Part shown: positions 48,648 to 61,128 of the stretch, piece by piece
Layout: each line of letters starts with the position of its first letter
Position numbering within the stretch: position 1 is the first letter of the stretch
Assembly (NCBI GenBank): GCA_964016985.1
Contig: OZ024830.1
Coordinates: 15,714,419 to 15,778,418, forward strand
Direction of reading: 5' to 3'
Source of the DNA: Anodontia alba
Lineage: Eukaryota > Mollusca > Bivalvia > Lucinida > Lucinidae
Length of the DNA: 64,000 bases
Position numbers and translations under genes: made by a program
The notes under the pieces: generated by a model
What the model was told of the DNA's origin: nothing
Seen by the model: only the letters and a program-made list of their open reading frames with translations
Databases searched by the model: none

Positions 48648-51600
48648 TGTACAGGTATACCAGGGGTAGGGCGGTTGCCGCGCAGAACGGTACAGGGCTG
48701 TACAGGTATACCAGGGGTAGGGCAGTTGCCGAGCAAAACGGTACAGGGCTGTACAGGTATACCAGGGGTAGGACAGCTACCAAGCAGAACAGTACAGGGC
48801 TGTACAGGTATAGCAGGGGTATGGCAGCGGCCTAGCAGAACTGTACAGGGCTGTACAGGTATACCAGGTGTAGGGCAGCTAACGAGCAGAACACTAAACG
48901 GTTGTACAGTTATACCAGGGGTAGGGTAGCTATCGAGCAGAACAGTACAGGTCTGTACAGGTATACCAGGGGTAGGGCAGCTCCCCAGCAGAATAGTACA
49001 GGGTTTTACAGTTATACCAGGGGTAGGGCAGCTACGGAGCAGAACAGTACAGGGTTGTACAGGTATACCAGGTGTAGGCCAGCTGCCGAGCAGTACAGTA
49101 CAGGGCTGTACTTTCATACCAGGGGTAGGGCAGCTACCGAGCAGAACAGTACAGGGCTGTACAGGTATAGCAGGGGTATGGCAGCGGCCTAGCAGAACTG
49201 TACAGGGCTGTACAGGTATACCAGGTGTAGGGCAGCTAACGAGCAGAACAGTACACGGTTGTACAGTTATACCAGGGGTATGGTAGCTATCGAGCAGAAC
49301 GGTATAGGTCTGTACAGGTATACCAGGGGTAGGACAGCTACTGTGCAGAATAGTAAAGGGTTTTACAGTTATACCAGGGGTAGGGCAGCTACGGAGCAGA
49401 ACAGTACAGGGTTGTACAGGTATACCAGGTGTAGGCCAGCTGCCGAGCAGAACAGTACATGATTGTACTTTCATACCAGGGGTAGGGCAGCTACCGAACA
49501 GAACAGTACAGGTCTGTACAGGTATACCAGGGGTAGGGCAGCCACCGAGCAGAATAGTACAGGGTTTTACAGTTATACCAGGGGTAGGGCAGCTCTGGAG
49601 CAGAACAGTACAGGGTTGTACAGGTATACCACGTGTAGGCCAGCTGCCGAGCAGGGCTGTACTTTCATACCAGGGGTAGGGCAGCTACGGAGCAGAACAG
49701 TATAGGGTTCTACAGGTATACCAGTGCAGCTTACGAGCAGAACAGTACAAGGCTGTACAGGTATACCAGGGATAGGGCAGGTGCATAGTAGAAGAGTACA
49801 GAGTTGTACAGGTATACCAGGGGTAAGGCAACTACCAAGCAGAACAGTACAGTGTTGTACTGGTATACCAGGGGTAGGCCAGCTGCCGAGCAGAACGGTA
49901 CAGGGCTGTACATGTATTCCAGGGGTAGGGCAGCTACCCAGCAGAACAGTAAAGTGTTGTACAGGTATACCATAGGGTAGGTCTGCTGCCGAGCAGAACG
50001 GTACAGGGCTGTATAGTTGTACCATGGGAACGGCAGTTAGATAACAGAACGGTACGGGGCTGTACAGGTATACCAGGTGTAGTGCAGCTACCGAGCAGAA
50101 CAGTACAGGGCTGTACAGGTATACAGGGGTAGGGCAGCTACTGAGCTACGGTTCAGGGTTATACTGGTATACCATGGGTAGGTCAGCTACCGAGCTGAAC
50201 AGTATAGGGCTGTACTTTTATACGAGGGATAGGGTAGGTGCCTAGCAGAACAGTACAGGGCTATACAGGTATACCAGGGGTAGGGCAGCTATCGAGCAGA
50301 ACAGTATAAGGCTGTATAGTTATACCAGGAGTAGGGCAGCTGCCGAGCAGAACAGTACAGGGCTGTACAGGTATTCCATGGGTAGGGCAGTTGCCTAGCA
50401 GAACAGAACAGGCCTGTACAGGTATACCACGGGTAAGGCAGGTGCCTAGCAGTACAGGGTTGTACAGGTATACCAGGGGTAGTGCAGAACGGTACAGGGC
50501 TGTGCAGTTATACCAGTCGTAGGGCAACTACCGAGCAGAACAGTACAGGCCTGTACAGGTATACCAGGGGTAGGGCAGCTGTCTAGCAGAACAGAACACG
50601 GCTGTACTTTTATACCAGGGGTAGGGCAGCTGCCGAGCTGAACAGTACTGGGCTGTACAGGTATTCCAGGGGTAGGGCAGCAACCAAGCAAGACAGTAGA
50701 GGGCTGTGCAGGTATACCAGGTGTAGGTCAGGTGCCTAGCTGAATAGTACAGTGCTGTACAGGTATACCAGGGGTAGGGCAGGTACCGAGCAGTATAGTA
50801 CAGGGCTGTACATGTATACAAGGGGTAGATCAGTTGCCGAGTAGACCGGTTCAGGTCTGTACATGTATACCTGGGGTAGGGAACAGTAAAGGGCGGTACA
50901 GCTATACCAGGAGTATGGCAGCTACCGAGCAGAACAGTGCAGGTTTGTACAGGTATCCCACGGGTAGGCCAGCTGCCGAGCAGAACAGTACAGGTCTGTG
51001 CAGGTTTACTAGGGTGGCTGCTGAATAGATCAGTGCAGGGATGTGCAGGTATACCAGGGTAGCGCAGTTGCCGAGCAGAACAGTACAGGGCTGTGCAGAT
51101 ATACCAGGGGTAAGGCAGCTGCCAAGCAGAACAGTGCAGTGCTGTGCAGGTATACCAGGGGTACGGCAGCTGCCGAGGAAATACCAGGGGAACAGTACGG
51201 TGGTGTACTTGTAAACCATGGGTATACTGGTGTACCAAGGATAGGACAGATGCCGAGCAGGACAGTACATGGTTGTACATGTGTACCAGGTGTAAGGTAG
51301 TTGCCGAGCAGAAAATTACAGGGTTATACAGCTACCGAGCAGAACAGTACAGGGCTGTACAGATATACCAGGGGTAGGGCAGCTACTGAGCAGAACGGTA
51401 CAGGGCTGTATCGGTATACCATGGATAGGTCAGCTACCGAGCTGAACAGTATAGGGCTGTACTTTTATACCAGGGGTAGGGTAGGTGCCTAGCAGAACAG
51501 TACAGGCCTGTATAGGTATACCACGGGTATGGCAGATGCCGAGCTGAAGAGTACAGGGCTGTACAAGTATACCAGGGGTAGTGCAGAACGGTACAGGGCT

Positions 51601-54233
51601 GTATAGTTATACAAGTGGTAGGGCAGCTACCGAGCAGAACAGTACAGGCCTGTATAGGTATACTAGGGGTAGGGCAGGTGCCCAGCTGAACAGTACAGGG
51701 CTGTACAGGCATACCAGGGGTAGGGCAGCTACCGAGCAGAACAGTACAGGGTATACCAGGGGTAGATCAGTTGCCGAGCGGAACGGTACAGGGCTATATA
51801 TGTATACCAGGGGTAGGGCAGCTATTGAGCATAACAGTACAGGGCTATACATGTATACCAGGAGTCGGGAAGTTGCCGAGTAGAATGGTACAGGGCTATA
51901 CAGATATACCAGGGGTACGCCAGCTGCCGAGCAGAACAGTTCAGGGTTGTCAGGATTATTAGGGATAGGGTAGCTGCATAGTAGAACAGTGCAGGACTGT
52001 GCAGGTATACCAGGGTAGGGCAGTTGCCGAGGAGAACAGTACAGGGCTGTGCAGATATACCAGGGGTAAGGCAGCTGCCAAGCAGAACAGTGCAAGGTTG
52101 TGCAGGTATACCAGGTGTAAGGCAGCTGCCGAGCAGAACGGTACAGGGCTGTATAGGTATACCAGGGGAACAGTACGGTGTTGTACTTGTAAACCATGGG
52201 TATGATAGCCGCCGACCAGAACAGTTCAGGGCTATACAGGTGTACAAAAGGTAGGACAGATGCCAAGCAGGACAGTACATGGTTGTACATGTGTACCAGG
52301 TGTAGTGTAATTGCCGAGCAGAACATTACAGGGCTGTACAGGTGTACCAGGGGTAGGGCAGCTGTCGAGCAGAACACTGCAGGGCTGTACTTTTATACCA
52401 TGGGTAGGGCAGCTGCCGAACAGAACGGTACAGGGCTTTGGTATACCAGTGGTAGGGCAGTTGCCGAAAAGAACGGAACAGAGCTTTCCAGGTATACAAG
52501 AAGTAGGACAGCTACCGAGCAGAACAGTACAGGGCTGTACAGGTATACCAGTGGTAGGGCAGCTACCGAGTAGAACAGTACCCAGGGCTGTACTTTTATA
52601 CCAGGGGTAGGGCAGGTGCCTAGCAGAACAGTACAGGGCTGTACAAGTATACCAGGGCTAGGGTAGTTACCGAACAGAACGGCACAGGGCTTTACATGTA
52701 TTCCAGGGGTAGCGCAGATACCGAGCGGAACAGTACATGGTTGTACAGATATACCAGGGGTAGAGCAGCTGCTGAGCAGAAAAGTACAGGGCTGGTACAC
52801 CATGTGTAGGGCAGATACCGAGCAGAACAATACAGGGCTGAACTTTTAAACCAGGGGTAAGGCAGGTGCCTAGCAGAACAGTACAGGGCTGTACAGGTAT
52901 ACCAGGGATAGGGCACCTACCGAGCCGAACAGTACAGGACTGAACTTTTATACCAGGGGTAGTGCAGCTACCGAGCAGAACAGTATAGGGCTGTACAGTA
53001 TACCAGTGTTAGAGTAGGTGCCTAGCAGAACAGTACAGGGCTATACAGGTATACCAGGGTTAGGACAGGTGCCTAGGGCTGCACAGGTATACCAGGGGTA
53101 TGTTAGGTTCCTAGCAAAACAGTACAGGGTTGTACAGGTACACCAGGGGTAGGGCAGCTACCGAGCAGAACAGTACAGGGCTGTACATTTATACTAGGTG
53201 TAGGTAAGCTAACGAGCAGAACGGTACAGGGCTGTACAGGTATATCAGGGGTAGGGCAGCTACCGAGCAGAACGGTGCAGGGCTGTACAGGTATACCGTG
53301 TGTAGGGCAGATACCGAGCAGAACAGTACAGGGCTGAACTTTTATACCAAGGGTAGGGCAGGTGCTGAGCAGAACAGTACAGGGCTGTACAGGTATACCA
53401 GTGGTAGGGCACCTACCGAGCCAAACAGTACAGGACTGAACTTTTATACCATGGGTAATGCAGCTACCGAGGAGAACAGTATAGGGTTGTACAGGTATAC
53501 TAGGGGTAGAGTAGGGGCCTAGCAGACAGAACAGGGCTGCACAGATATACCAGGGGTATGGCAGGTGCCTAGCAGAACAGTACAGGGCTGTACAGGTATA
53601 ACAGGAGTAGGGCAGCTACCGAGCAGAACAGTACAGGGCTGTACAGGTATACCAGGGGTAGGGCAGCTACCGAGCAGGACAGTACAGGTGTGTGTATAGG
53701 TATACCAGGTGTAGGGCAGTTGCCTAGCAGAGCGGTACCGGGCTATACAGGTATTCCAGGGGCAGGGCAGCTACCGAGCGTAACAGTACAGGGCTGTACA
53801 TGTATACCAGGGGTAGGGCTGATGACTAGTAGAACAGTACAGGGCTGTACAGGTATACCAGGGGTAGGGCAGTTGCCTAGCAGAATAGTACAGGGCTGTA
53901 CAGGTAACTCGGGGTTAGGGCCTTTGCCGAGCAGAACGATACAGGGCTGTACTTTTATACCAGGGGTAGGGCAGCTACCGAACAGAACAGTACAGGGTTG
54001 TACAGGTATACCATGGGTAGGGCAGCTAACGAGCAGAACAGTACAGGGATGTAAATGTATACCAGGGGTAGCACAGGTGCCTAGCAGAACAGTATAATGC
54101 AGTATAGGTATACCAGGGGTAGGGCAGCTACCTAGCAGAACAGTACAGGTTTGTACAAGTATACCAGGGGTAGGCCAGCTGCCGAGCAGAACAGTACAGG
54201 GCACTTCTTTTATACCAGTGGTAGGGCAGCTAC
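48648..54233 (+). repeat. 51-bp minisatellite, forward arm (about 109 copies)
   Basis: The consensus monomer starts TGTACAGGTATACCAGGGG and continues TAGGGCAGCTACCGAGCAGA and ACAGTACAGGGC. The 51-bp length equals 17 codons, so stops drop out of phase and several frames stay open for hundreds of bases. The longest is a 326-codon minus-strand frame at 48494-49474, with a 17-residue repeat of the form VQPCTVLLGSCPTPGIP. Monomer divergence, indels and stops elsewhere argue against a protein. A local seven-monomer (357-bp) higher-order repeat is present at 48800-49560. Confidence 0.95.
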
Positions 54234-55976
54234 TGTACAGCCCTGTACTATTCTGCTAGGCACCTGCCTGACCTGCCCTGTACCTGGTATACCTGCACAG
54301 CCCTGTACTGTTATGCCCGGTAGCTGCCCTACCCCTGGAATACCTGTGTAGCCCGGTACTGTTCTGCTCGGAAGTTTCCCTACCCGGGTATGCCTGTACA
54401 GACCTGTACTGTTCTGCACGGATTCTGGCCTACCTTCGGTATCACTGTACAGACCTGTACCGTTCTGCTCGGTAGCTGCCCTACCCCTGGTATACCTTTA
54501 CAGCTCTGTATCGTTCTGCTCGATAGCTGTCCTACCACTGGTATAAAAGTACAGCCCTGTACTGTTCTGCTCGGCAGCTGGCCTACCCCAGGTAATACCT
54601 GTACAACCCTGCTTGGTAGCAGCCCTACCCCTGGTATACCTGTCCAGTCCTGTACCGTTCTGCTCGGCAACTGCCCTACCCTGGTATACCTCTACAGCCC
54701 TGTACTGTTCAGCTAGGCACCTGTCCTACCCTTGGTATACCTGTGCAGTTCTGTACGGTTCTGCTAGGCACCTGCCCTACCCCTGGTATACTTGTACAGC
54801 CCTGTAGTGTTCTGCTCGGTAGCTGCCCCACACTTTGAATACCTGTATAGCCCGGTACTGTTCTGCTAGGCAACTGCCCTGCCTCTGGTGTACCTGTATA
54901 GTCCTGTACTGTTCTGCTCGGTAGCTGCCCTACTCCTAATATACCTGTACAGCCCTGTACCTTTCTGCTCGGCCCTTGCTCTGCCCCTGGCATACCTGTC
55001 AACCTTGTATTGTTCTGCTAGGCATCTGTCCTACCCCTGGTTTACCTGTACAGCCCTGTACTGTTCTGCTCGGTAGCTGCCCTACCCTTGGTATACCTCT
55101 ACAGCTCTGTATTGTTCTGCTCGACAGCTGCCTACCCATGGTATACCTTTACAGCCATGTGCTGTTCTGCTCTGCACCTGCCCTAACCTCGTATACCTGC
55201 GCAGCTTTGTACTGTTCTGCTCTACAGCTGCCTCAATCTCGTATACCTGTACAGCTCCGTACTGTTCTGCTCTGAAGCTGTCCAAACCTCGTATACCTGT
55301 TCAGCTCTGTACTGTTCTTCTCTGTAGCTGCCCTAACCACGTATACCTGGACAGCCCTGTACTGTTCTGCACTGCAGCTGCCCTAACCTCGTATACCTGC
55401 AGAGTTCTGTACTGTTCTGCTCGGAAAACCTATACAACACTGTACTGTTCTGCTCGTCAGCTGCCCTACCCCTGGTATAACTGTACAGACTGTACTGTTA
55501 TTCTCGGCAGATGTCCCACCCCTTTCATACCTGTACAGCCCTGTGCTGTTCTGCTCGGCAACTGCCCTACCCCCTGTATACCTGTACAGCCCTGTGCTGT
55601 TCTACTCGGCAGCATCCCAACCCCAGCTATACCTATACAGCCCCGTACAGTTCTGCCCGGCAGCTGCCCTACCCCTGGTATCCCTGTATTGCCCTGTACC
55701 GCAGCTGCCCCACCTCTGGTGTATCTGTGCAGCCCTGTAGCGTCTGCTCGGCAGCTGCCCTACCCCTGGAATAAAAGTACAGCCCTGCACTGTTCTGCTC
55801 GGCAGATGCCCTAACCCTGGTACACCTGTACAGCCCTGAAGTTCTGCTCAGCGGCTGCCCGATCCCTGGTATACCTGTATAACCCTTTAATGTTCTGCTC
55901 GGCGACTACCCTACCCCTGGTGTACATGTACAACCATGTATTGTTCTTTACGGCAGCTTTCCTACCCCTGGTATAC
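54234..55976 (-). repeat. 51-bp minisatellite, reversed arm, part 1
   Basis: From TGTACAGCCCTGTACTATTCTG onward the monomers are the reverse complement of those to the left (CTGTACTGTTCTGCTCGGTA, GCTGCCCTACCCCTGGTATACC). This arm is more diverged, with shortened monomers such as those around 55180-55440 that read CCTAACCTCGTATACC. It is interrupted at 55977-59273 by a transposon insertion. Confidence 0.94.
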
Positions 55977-55982
55977 TTACAC

Positions 55983-56075
55983 CACCCAGGGAAACCCGAT
56001 ATCGGGATATCGGAGGTTGCGAGATTTCGGAGGTAAACAAATGACGTCATCCAGCTACAGGGTATGTATTTATCC
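55983..56075 (+). repeat. Left terminal inverted repeat of the 3.3-kb element
   Basis: It is identical to the reverse complement of the right end over the first 62 bases, then differs at a few sites as far as TTTATCC. It contains the perfect 12-bp palindrome CCCGATATCGGG and two TCGGAGG motifs (56010-56016, 56027-56033). Confidence 0.93.
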
Positions 56076-57072
56076 ATTTTTTATAGCTTATATCTTATTC
56101 ATTTGATAAAAAAGCTGAGTTGCTCGTTCTAGAGACATAATAATGAATTTGTTAAAGCAAATATTTCCTTTCTCAGCTACTTTGTGGAGGTGAAAACGGC
56201 ATTTGAACCAAGATGATCTATTTTTCATCTCAGTTTTTGCCTTTTCGACGGCTGCCAGCCCGATCATGGTAAATGACATGTTGGTTTATTATTGCCAAAG
56301 GATGGACTTATCTTCTCTTCGACTGTCTTCATAGTTGTTTCAGTTTATCAACAAAAAATAACGCCTCCGGATGAAATTTAAAGCAAGTACTAGCGAAATT
56401 TTGGATAACGGAATATTCGGAGGTACATTGACATGTGATGCTGTAGATCTCGGAGGGACTGTTGCTGGATTTCGGAGGCACTGAAAATTGACGGAGTGAG
56501 TTCTGTCTAAAAAAAGCAATATAAATTAAAACCTGCTCACACAATATGGAGCTAAGCCTGTGTGCAAATACTAGTGTCTCTTTTTGTAGCAATTTTAATA
56601 GGGTTTGATTGGTTTGAAGGAGAGTTTAATGTAATAATATTACTAGAACCAATGTCATTACGTTTAAGAACTAATATGCAATAAAACAGCTTTTCGCTGC
56701 AAAAATGATGTTCTGTATGTGAAACGTGATATTTTCCTACCTAAGTTAAGTTTCGATTGAAATGTTGATTTAGGAAACTCGTAAGAACCGTAGCGCCGAT
56801 GCGGTGCCAACGAGTGCCATCAGATCAGAAATAATAAACATAGCATTACCACTGTAAATCTATGATATATCAATTATTCACAGCAATATCCAAACTCGGC
56901 ACAATATTCACCAATATCAGTAAAAAAATCTATAATAAAGTTGACAACAGATGCTTATTCGTCCATCAGGCTGACATTTGTATATCTAATTACAAGAATC
57001 TATCTATTTTCTTATACTGAGTCGTTCATATTTGACCATTACCTGTGTTAGGTGGGTGGCTTAATTTAGAAT

Positions 57073-57117
57073 TTAGCAACAACAACAACAACAATAATAA
57101 TAATAATAATAATAATC
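57073..57117 (+). repeat. AAC/AAT trinucleotide microsatellite
   Basis: AGCAACAACAACAACAACAATAATAATAATAATAATAATAATC-type tract inside the TIR element: about five AAC followed by about eight AAT triplets. Confidence 0.9.
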
Positions 57118-57714
57118 ACACGATGAGCCTGGTAAATAGTTCCTTTAAAATCTGTGGAATCCAGTTAAACATTCAAAACAAAAAGAAAACACCCATATGC
57201 CAGTCATCTTGAAATCTTATAATGCCCTTAACTCCCATCATTTAAACGGAATTTCATCAAATGTGCATCGAAATCCAAATGTTACAATGTATAGTTTAGA
57301 ACTATACTGTTCTTTGCTTGTATTCTCCTTGCACGTACAACCGAAAGTCCATGTCAGAGAATCTTAATTGTATTTTTTTTTTATTTATGTAACGCTCCTG
57401 ATTTTAAATGCTTGTCGGCAAACTGTCTTATAAGAACTCCGCATGTCGTGTTACTTAGAGTTGTTGTGTACAAATCTTTACGGACAGTCCGCTTATCTAG
57501 GTTTTTAAGCAGCAGCCAGAAAAATTACACATTCCCCTGTGATCCCATTTTCCTAATATAAATGAGATTTACAAGGGGTCTTCACCGCATAAATTTGCTA
57601 GCGTGATATGATAATTATGAGTTGTATCGAGTTGTATCGAAGAGACCTTTGTCTTTTTCATTTGCTATCAATAGAAAACATTGCAGATTTTGTAACGTGT
57701 TCTTCCACATGCGC

Positions 57715-57792
57715 TGTGCGTGCGCGCGCGTGTGTGTGTGTGTATGTGTGTGTGTGTGTGTGTGTGTGTCTGTGTGTGCGTGCGTGTGTGTG
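57715..57792 (+). repeat. (TG)n dinucleotide microsatellite with GCGC start
   Basis: The GTGCGTGCGCGCGCG stretch passes into a run of TG dinucleotides with occasional TA or TC. The Cys/Val and His/Thr frames of 61-90 codons crossing it are repeat artefacts. Confidence 0.92.
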
Positions 57793-57804
57793 ATTGGGGA
57801 TGGG

Positions 57805-58275
57805 AGTGGACAAATTCATTTCAAAATCAAGCAGATGGGGAGGGGTGGGGGTGGAGCTGGCGAACGTAGCCCCCATTGTGGACAAATTATTTAAAAAATC
57901 AAGCAGATTTTAATCGAAAACACAGGTTACACCCCTAATTTTCGCCTCTAAATCGATATTTTCTGAGCATTTGCACGCCTCCATACGGTCACACCAGCCC
58001 CATTTCAAAACCCACAGGCCTGGGTTTTTAAACCTAAATTAAATGTAAGTGATCCATGGAGTGTCTGACCGACCAAACGATGAAATTAGATCTGTACCCT
58101 TTCGGGCCAATTATTTTAAAAATCATGCAGGTTTGGCCATAAAATCACTTTACATTCCTTAATTTTGCATCCCCCATCGGCATTTTGTTGGCATCTGTGT
58201 CCCCTTTAAGAATAGCCAAGAATTCACACACCCGCCCCTTCCATTTCAAAAGTCTGTGTATAGGCCTGGAAACTC
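57805..58275. repeat. Diverged internal duplication within the TIR element
   Basis: The pattern CAAATTATTTAAAAAATC...GCAG then GCATTTG...CAC..C and CCCCATTTCAAAA...GGCCTGG occurs at about 57880-58025 and again at about 58110-58272 as CAATTATTTTAAAAATCATG, GGCATCTG and CCTTCCATTTCAAAAG...GGCCTGG. A shorter related start is at 57809. This is a degenerate tandem of about 230 bp. Confidence 0.55.
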
Positions 58276-59174
58276 ATCAAAGGCACAAAAACGTTGTGAT
58301 GAACAAATATGAAAACACGCAGAATGAAATTTTAATGTCTTAAAAAATACAAACTTTTCAGAAAGAAAACTGTTAATTTTCGTATTATTATTAATAATTT
58401 TTTTTTTCATCGAGGCGGTTCTGGCGACAACCCGCAGCCTATGTTTTAGAGCAGAAACGACATGGTTCTTAAGAGCACCTCAATACATATTTTAGAGCAG
58501 AAACAAGAAAAAAAAATGATTTATAGTCCTGCAATCCCCACTTTTTCTATGTGAAGTCGTGTTTGTTACCGGGGTTTTCATCACGAAGGCTGGTCATCTT
58601 GATGTTTTATATAATTGATAAGTCTATGGCACATTATTTCATTTATTCTTTGCCAGTCTGCATAAACGCTCTGTTCGCTTGCTATATACCACTCCTGACG
58701 ATTCAGGTAATCGTCTTCAACATAATAAACCAGGCAAGATCCCGTTTCAGAAAAGCACAAAATTTCCTTTCCTCCAATATCCCGTTAGCCAATATAAATC
58801 TGTCCTCCGACATCCCTGCATCATACCTCCGACATCCTGTTACCAATAAATATGACAACAACCCTAAAGAAGTCTAAAACATCTGCCACTTTAGTAATTT
58901 TTTCACATCTGCTATTTTTTGTATAATTTGTAGAAAGGTTCTAGATTATACAGACATACATACTCAATGAAAAAGCTTTACAGGATAAAAGCTATAAACA
59001 ATTGAAAATGGAATTTGGGTAAAAAACAATGAAAGTTCCTTTTCAAACGTGATTTTGAATAAATAGGAGGATACTTTATATTGAAATGCCATTTTCATAT
59101 ATTAAACTATTCAAATGAGAAAATATAGGTTACGTTACTTATCCTCCAGAAGCACTTTTTTGATCATTAAAAGA

Positions 59175-59267
59175 GGATAAGTACATACACTGTCGCTGGA
59201 TGACATCATTTGTTTACCTCCGAAATCTCGCAACCTCCGATATCCCGATATCGGGTTTCCCTGGGTG
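59175..59267 (-). repeat. Right terminal inverted repeat of the 3.3-kb element
   Basis: It ends CCCGATATCGGGTTTCCCTGGGTG, split here by function into the palindrome CCCGATATCGGG and the terminus TTTCCCTGGGTG. CCTCCGA occurs at 59217-59223 and 59234-59240, matching the left TIR motif spacing exactly. Confidence 0.93.
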
Positions 59268-60865
59268 TTACACGGTCCTATACTGTTCTGCTCGGCAGCT
59301 GCCCTACCGCAGGTATACCTTGTACGTACAGCCCTATACTGTTCTGCTCGACAGCTGCCCTACCGCAAGTATACCTGTACAGCCCTATACTGTTCTGCTC
59401 GGCAGCTGCCCTACCTAAGGTATACCTGTACAACCCTGTACTGTTCTGCTCGATAGCTGCCCTATGCCTGGTATACTTTCACAACACTGTACTGTTCTGC
59501 TCGGCGGCTGCACCACCCCCGGGATAGCTGCACAGCCCTGTACTGTTCTATTCCGCAGCTGCCCTACCACAGGTATATCTGTACAGCCCTGTACTGTTAT
59601 CCGCGGCAGCTGCACTACCACTGGTACAGCTGTACAGCCGTGTACTGTTTTGCTCGATCGCTGCCCTACCCCTGGTACAGCACTACTGTTCTGCACGGCG
59701 GCTTCACTTTTTCCGCTCGGCAATTGCCCTACCCCAGGTATATCTGTATAAACCTGTACTGTTCTGTTTGCCAGCTGTCTACCCCTGGTATACCTGCACA
59801 GCCCTTTACTGTTCTGCTCGGCATTATCCCTACCCCTGCTATACCAGTATAACTCTATACTGTTCTGCTCGGCAGCTGCCCTATCCCTGTCCCTGGTATA
59901 ACTGCACAGTCATGTACTGATCTCCTAGGCAGCTACCCTACACCTGGTATACCTGCACAGCCCTGTACTGTTCTGCTCTGCAGCTGCCCTACCACAGGTA
60001 TACCTGTACAGCCCTGTATTGTTCTTCTCGGCAGCTGCATTATCCCTGGTACACCTGTACAGCCCTGTATTGCTTTGCTCGGCGGCTGCCTGTACAACAC
60101 TGTACTGTTCTGCACGGCGGCTGCCCTACCCCTGGTATAACAGCACAGCCCTGTACTTTTCTGCTCTACCCGAGGTATACCTGTATAACCTGTACTTTTC
60201 TGTATACCTGCATAGCCCTGTATTGTTCTCTCGGCAGTTGCCCTACCCCTGGTATACCTGTACAACCCACTACTGTTCTGCTCGGCAGCTGCCCTATCCC
60301 TGGTATAACTGAACAGCCCTGTACTGTTCTGATCGGCAGCTACCCTACCCCGGGTATACCTGCACAGCCATGTACTGTTCTCCTAGGCAGCTACCCTACC
60401 CCTGGTATACCTGCACAGCCCTGTACTGATATGCTCGGCAGCTGCCCTACCCCTGTTAACTCTGCACAGACATGTACTGTTCTGCTCGGCAGCTGCCCTA
60501 TTTCTGGTATACCTGTACAGCCCTTTACTGTTCTGCTCGGTAGCTGACCTACACTACTCCTCGTATACCTGCATAGTCTTCTACTGTTCTGGTCGACAGC
60601 TGCCCTACCCATCGTATACCTGCACAGCCCTGTACTGTTCTACTCGGCGGCTTCCCTATCACTGGTATACATGTACAACCTTGCACTGTTCTGCTCGGCA
60701 GCTGTACAGCCCTGTACTGTTCTATTTTGTCACCTGCCCTACCCCAGGTATACCCGCACAGCCCAGTACTGTTCTGCTCAGAAGCTGTCCTACACTGGTA
60801 TACCTATACAGCCCTGTATTATTCTGCTCGGCAGCTGCCCTACCCCATGTATACCTGTACAGTCC
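59268..60865 (-). repeat. 51-bp minisatellite, reversed arm, part 2
   Basis: The reversed-orientation monomers resume after the TIR element, in the same phase as before it once one target duplication is removed. Monomers are more variable here (for example CACAACACTG, CCGCGGCAGC, CACTGGTACAGC). It is interrupted at 60866 by a SINE fragment. Short frames on both strands are repeat artefacts. Confidence 0.93.
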
Positions 60866-61128
60866 CTTACATCACTGGGGCGTCCAACTGATATTGGCTT
60901 ACAGTTGGGCAAGGCCTGCTATCCTTGTAGTGGGTAAGGGTAGAGGGGGGATGTTTTTATTTCTTCTGTTTCTTCACTTTCATTCCTGTTCCTCTTTCTT
61001 CCCTGTCCCTCTCTTTCATCTCCTCTACTCTCTCTTCTATCTCTTTTCTCCCTTTCTCTGGGAGACGACACAAAATGACCCTCAAGGGTTGACGTGTCGT
61101 TAAACCCCAACACAATCAATCATCAAAA
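60866..61128 (+). mobile_element. SINE fragment inserted in the minisatellite
   Basis: It has unique sequence starting CTTACATCACTGGGGCGTCC, a pyrimidine-rich stretch (60958-61058) and a SINE-type 3' end with GGTTGACGTGTCGTTAAACC and CAACACAATCAATCATCAA. It is flanked by 13-bp copies of ACCTGTACAGTCC (60853-60865, 61129-61141). The word is also part of the host monomer, so the duplication is consistent with, not proof of, target-primed insertion. It differs from the SINE family in the macrosatellite. No A or B box was seen, so it is probably 5'-truncated. Confidence 0.75.

Larger units (their letters stand above)
55983..59267. mobile_element. 3285-bp TIR transposon without transposase, inserted in the minisatellite
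   Basis: The ends are inverted repeats of about 93 bp (55983-56075 and 59175-59267). The outer 62 bp are identical, starting CACCCAGGGAAACCCGATAT. A 6-bp target duplication TTACAC lies at 55977-55982 and 59268-59273. Removing the element and one TTACAC restores a continuous minisatellite monomer. No frame longer than 108 codons and no transposase motif were seen, so it is non-autonomous. The motif TCGGAGG and its complement are arranged symmetrically near both ends. The superfamily is unresolved. A 6-bp duplication is known for a few groups such as IS3EU, Dada and Polinton, but the termini alone do not decide. Confidence 0.92.

Noticed and set aside
48494..49474. 326-codon minus-strand frame with a 17-residue repeat (VQPCTVLLGSCPTPGIP type)
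   Set aside because: The monomer is 51 bp, so one stop-free monomer keeps a frame open through many copies. Both strands show similar frames, and the frames break wherever indels occur. No start context, splice pattern or domain supports a protein.
57608..57894. Cys/Val-rich and His/Thr-rich frames over the (TG)n tract
   Set aside because: They are translations of a dinucleotide microsatellite inside the TIR element.
58551..58877. 108-codon frame in the right part of the 3.3-kb element, considered as a transposase remnant
   Set aside because: It contains no catalytic or DNA-binding motif I can recognise and overlaps the subterminal motif cluster, so it is more likely chance.
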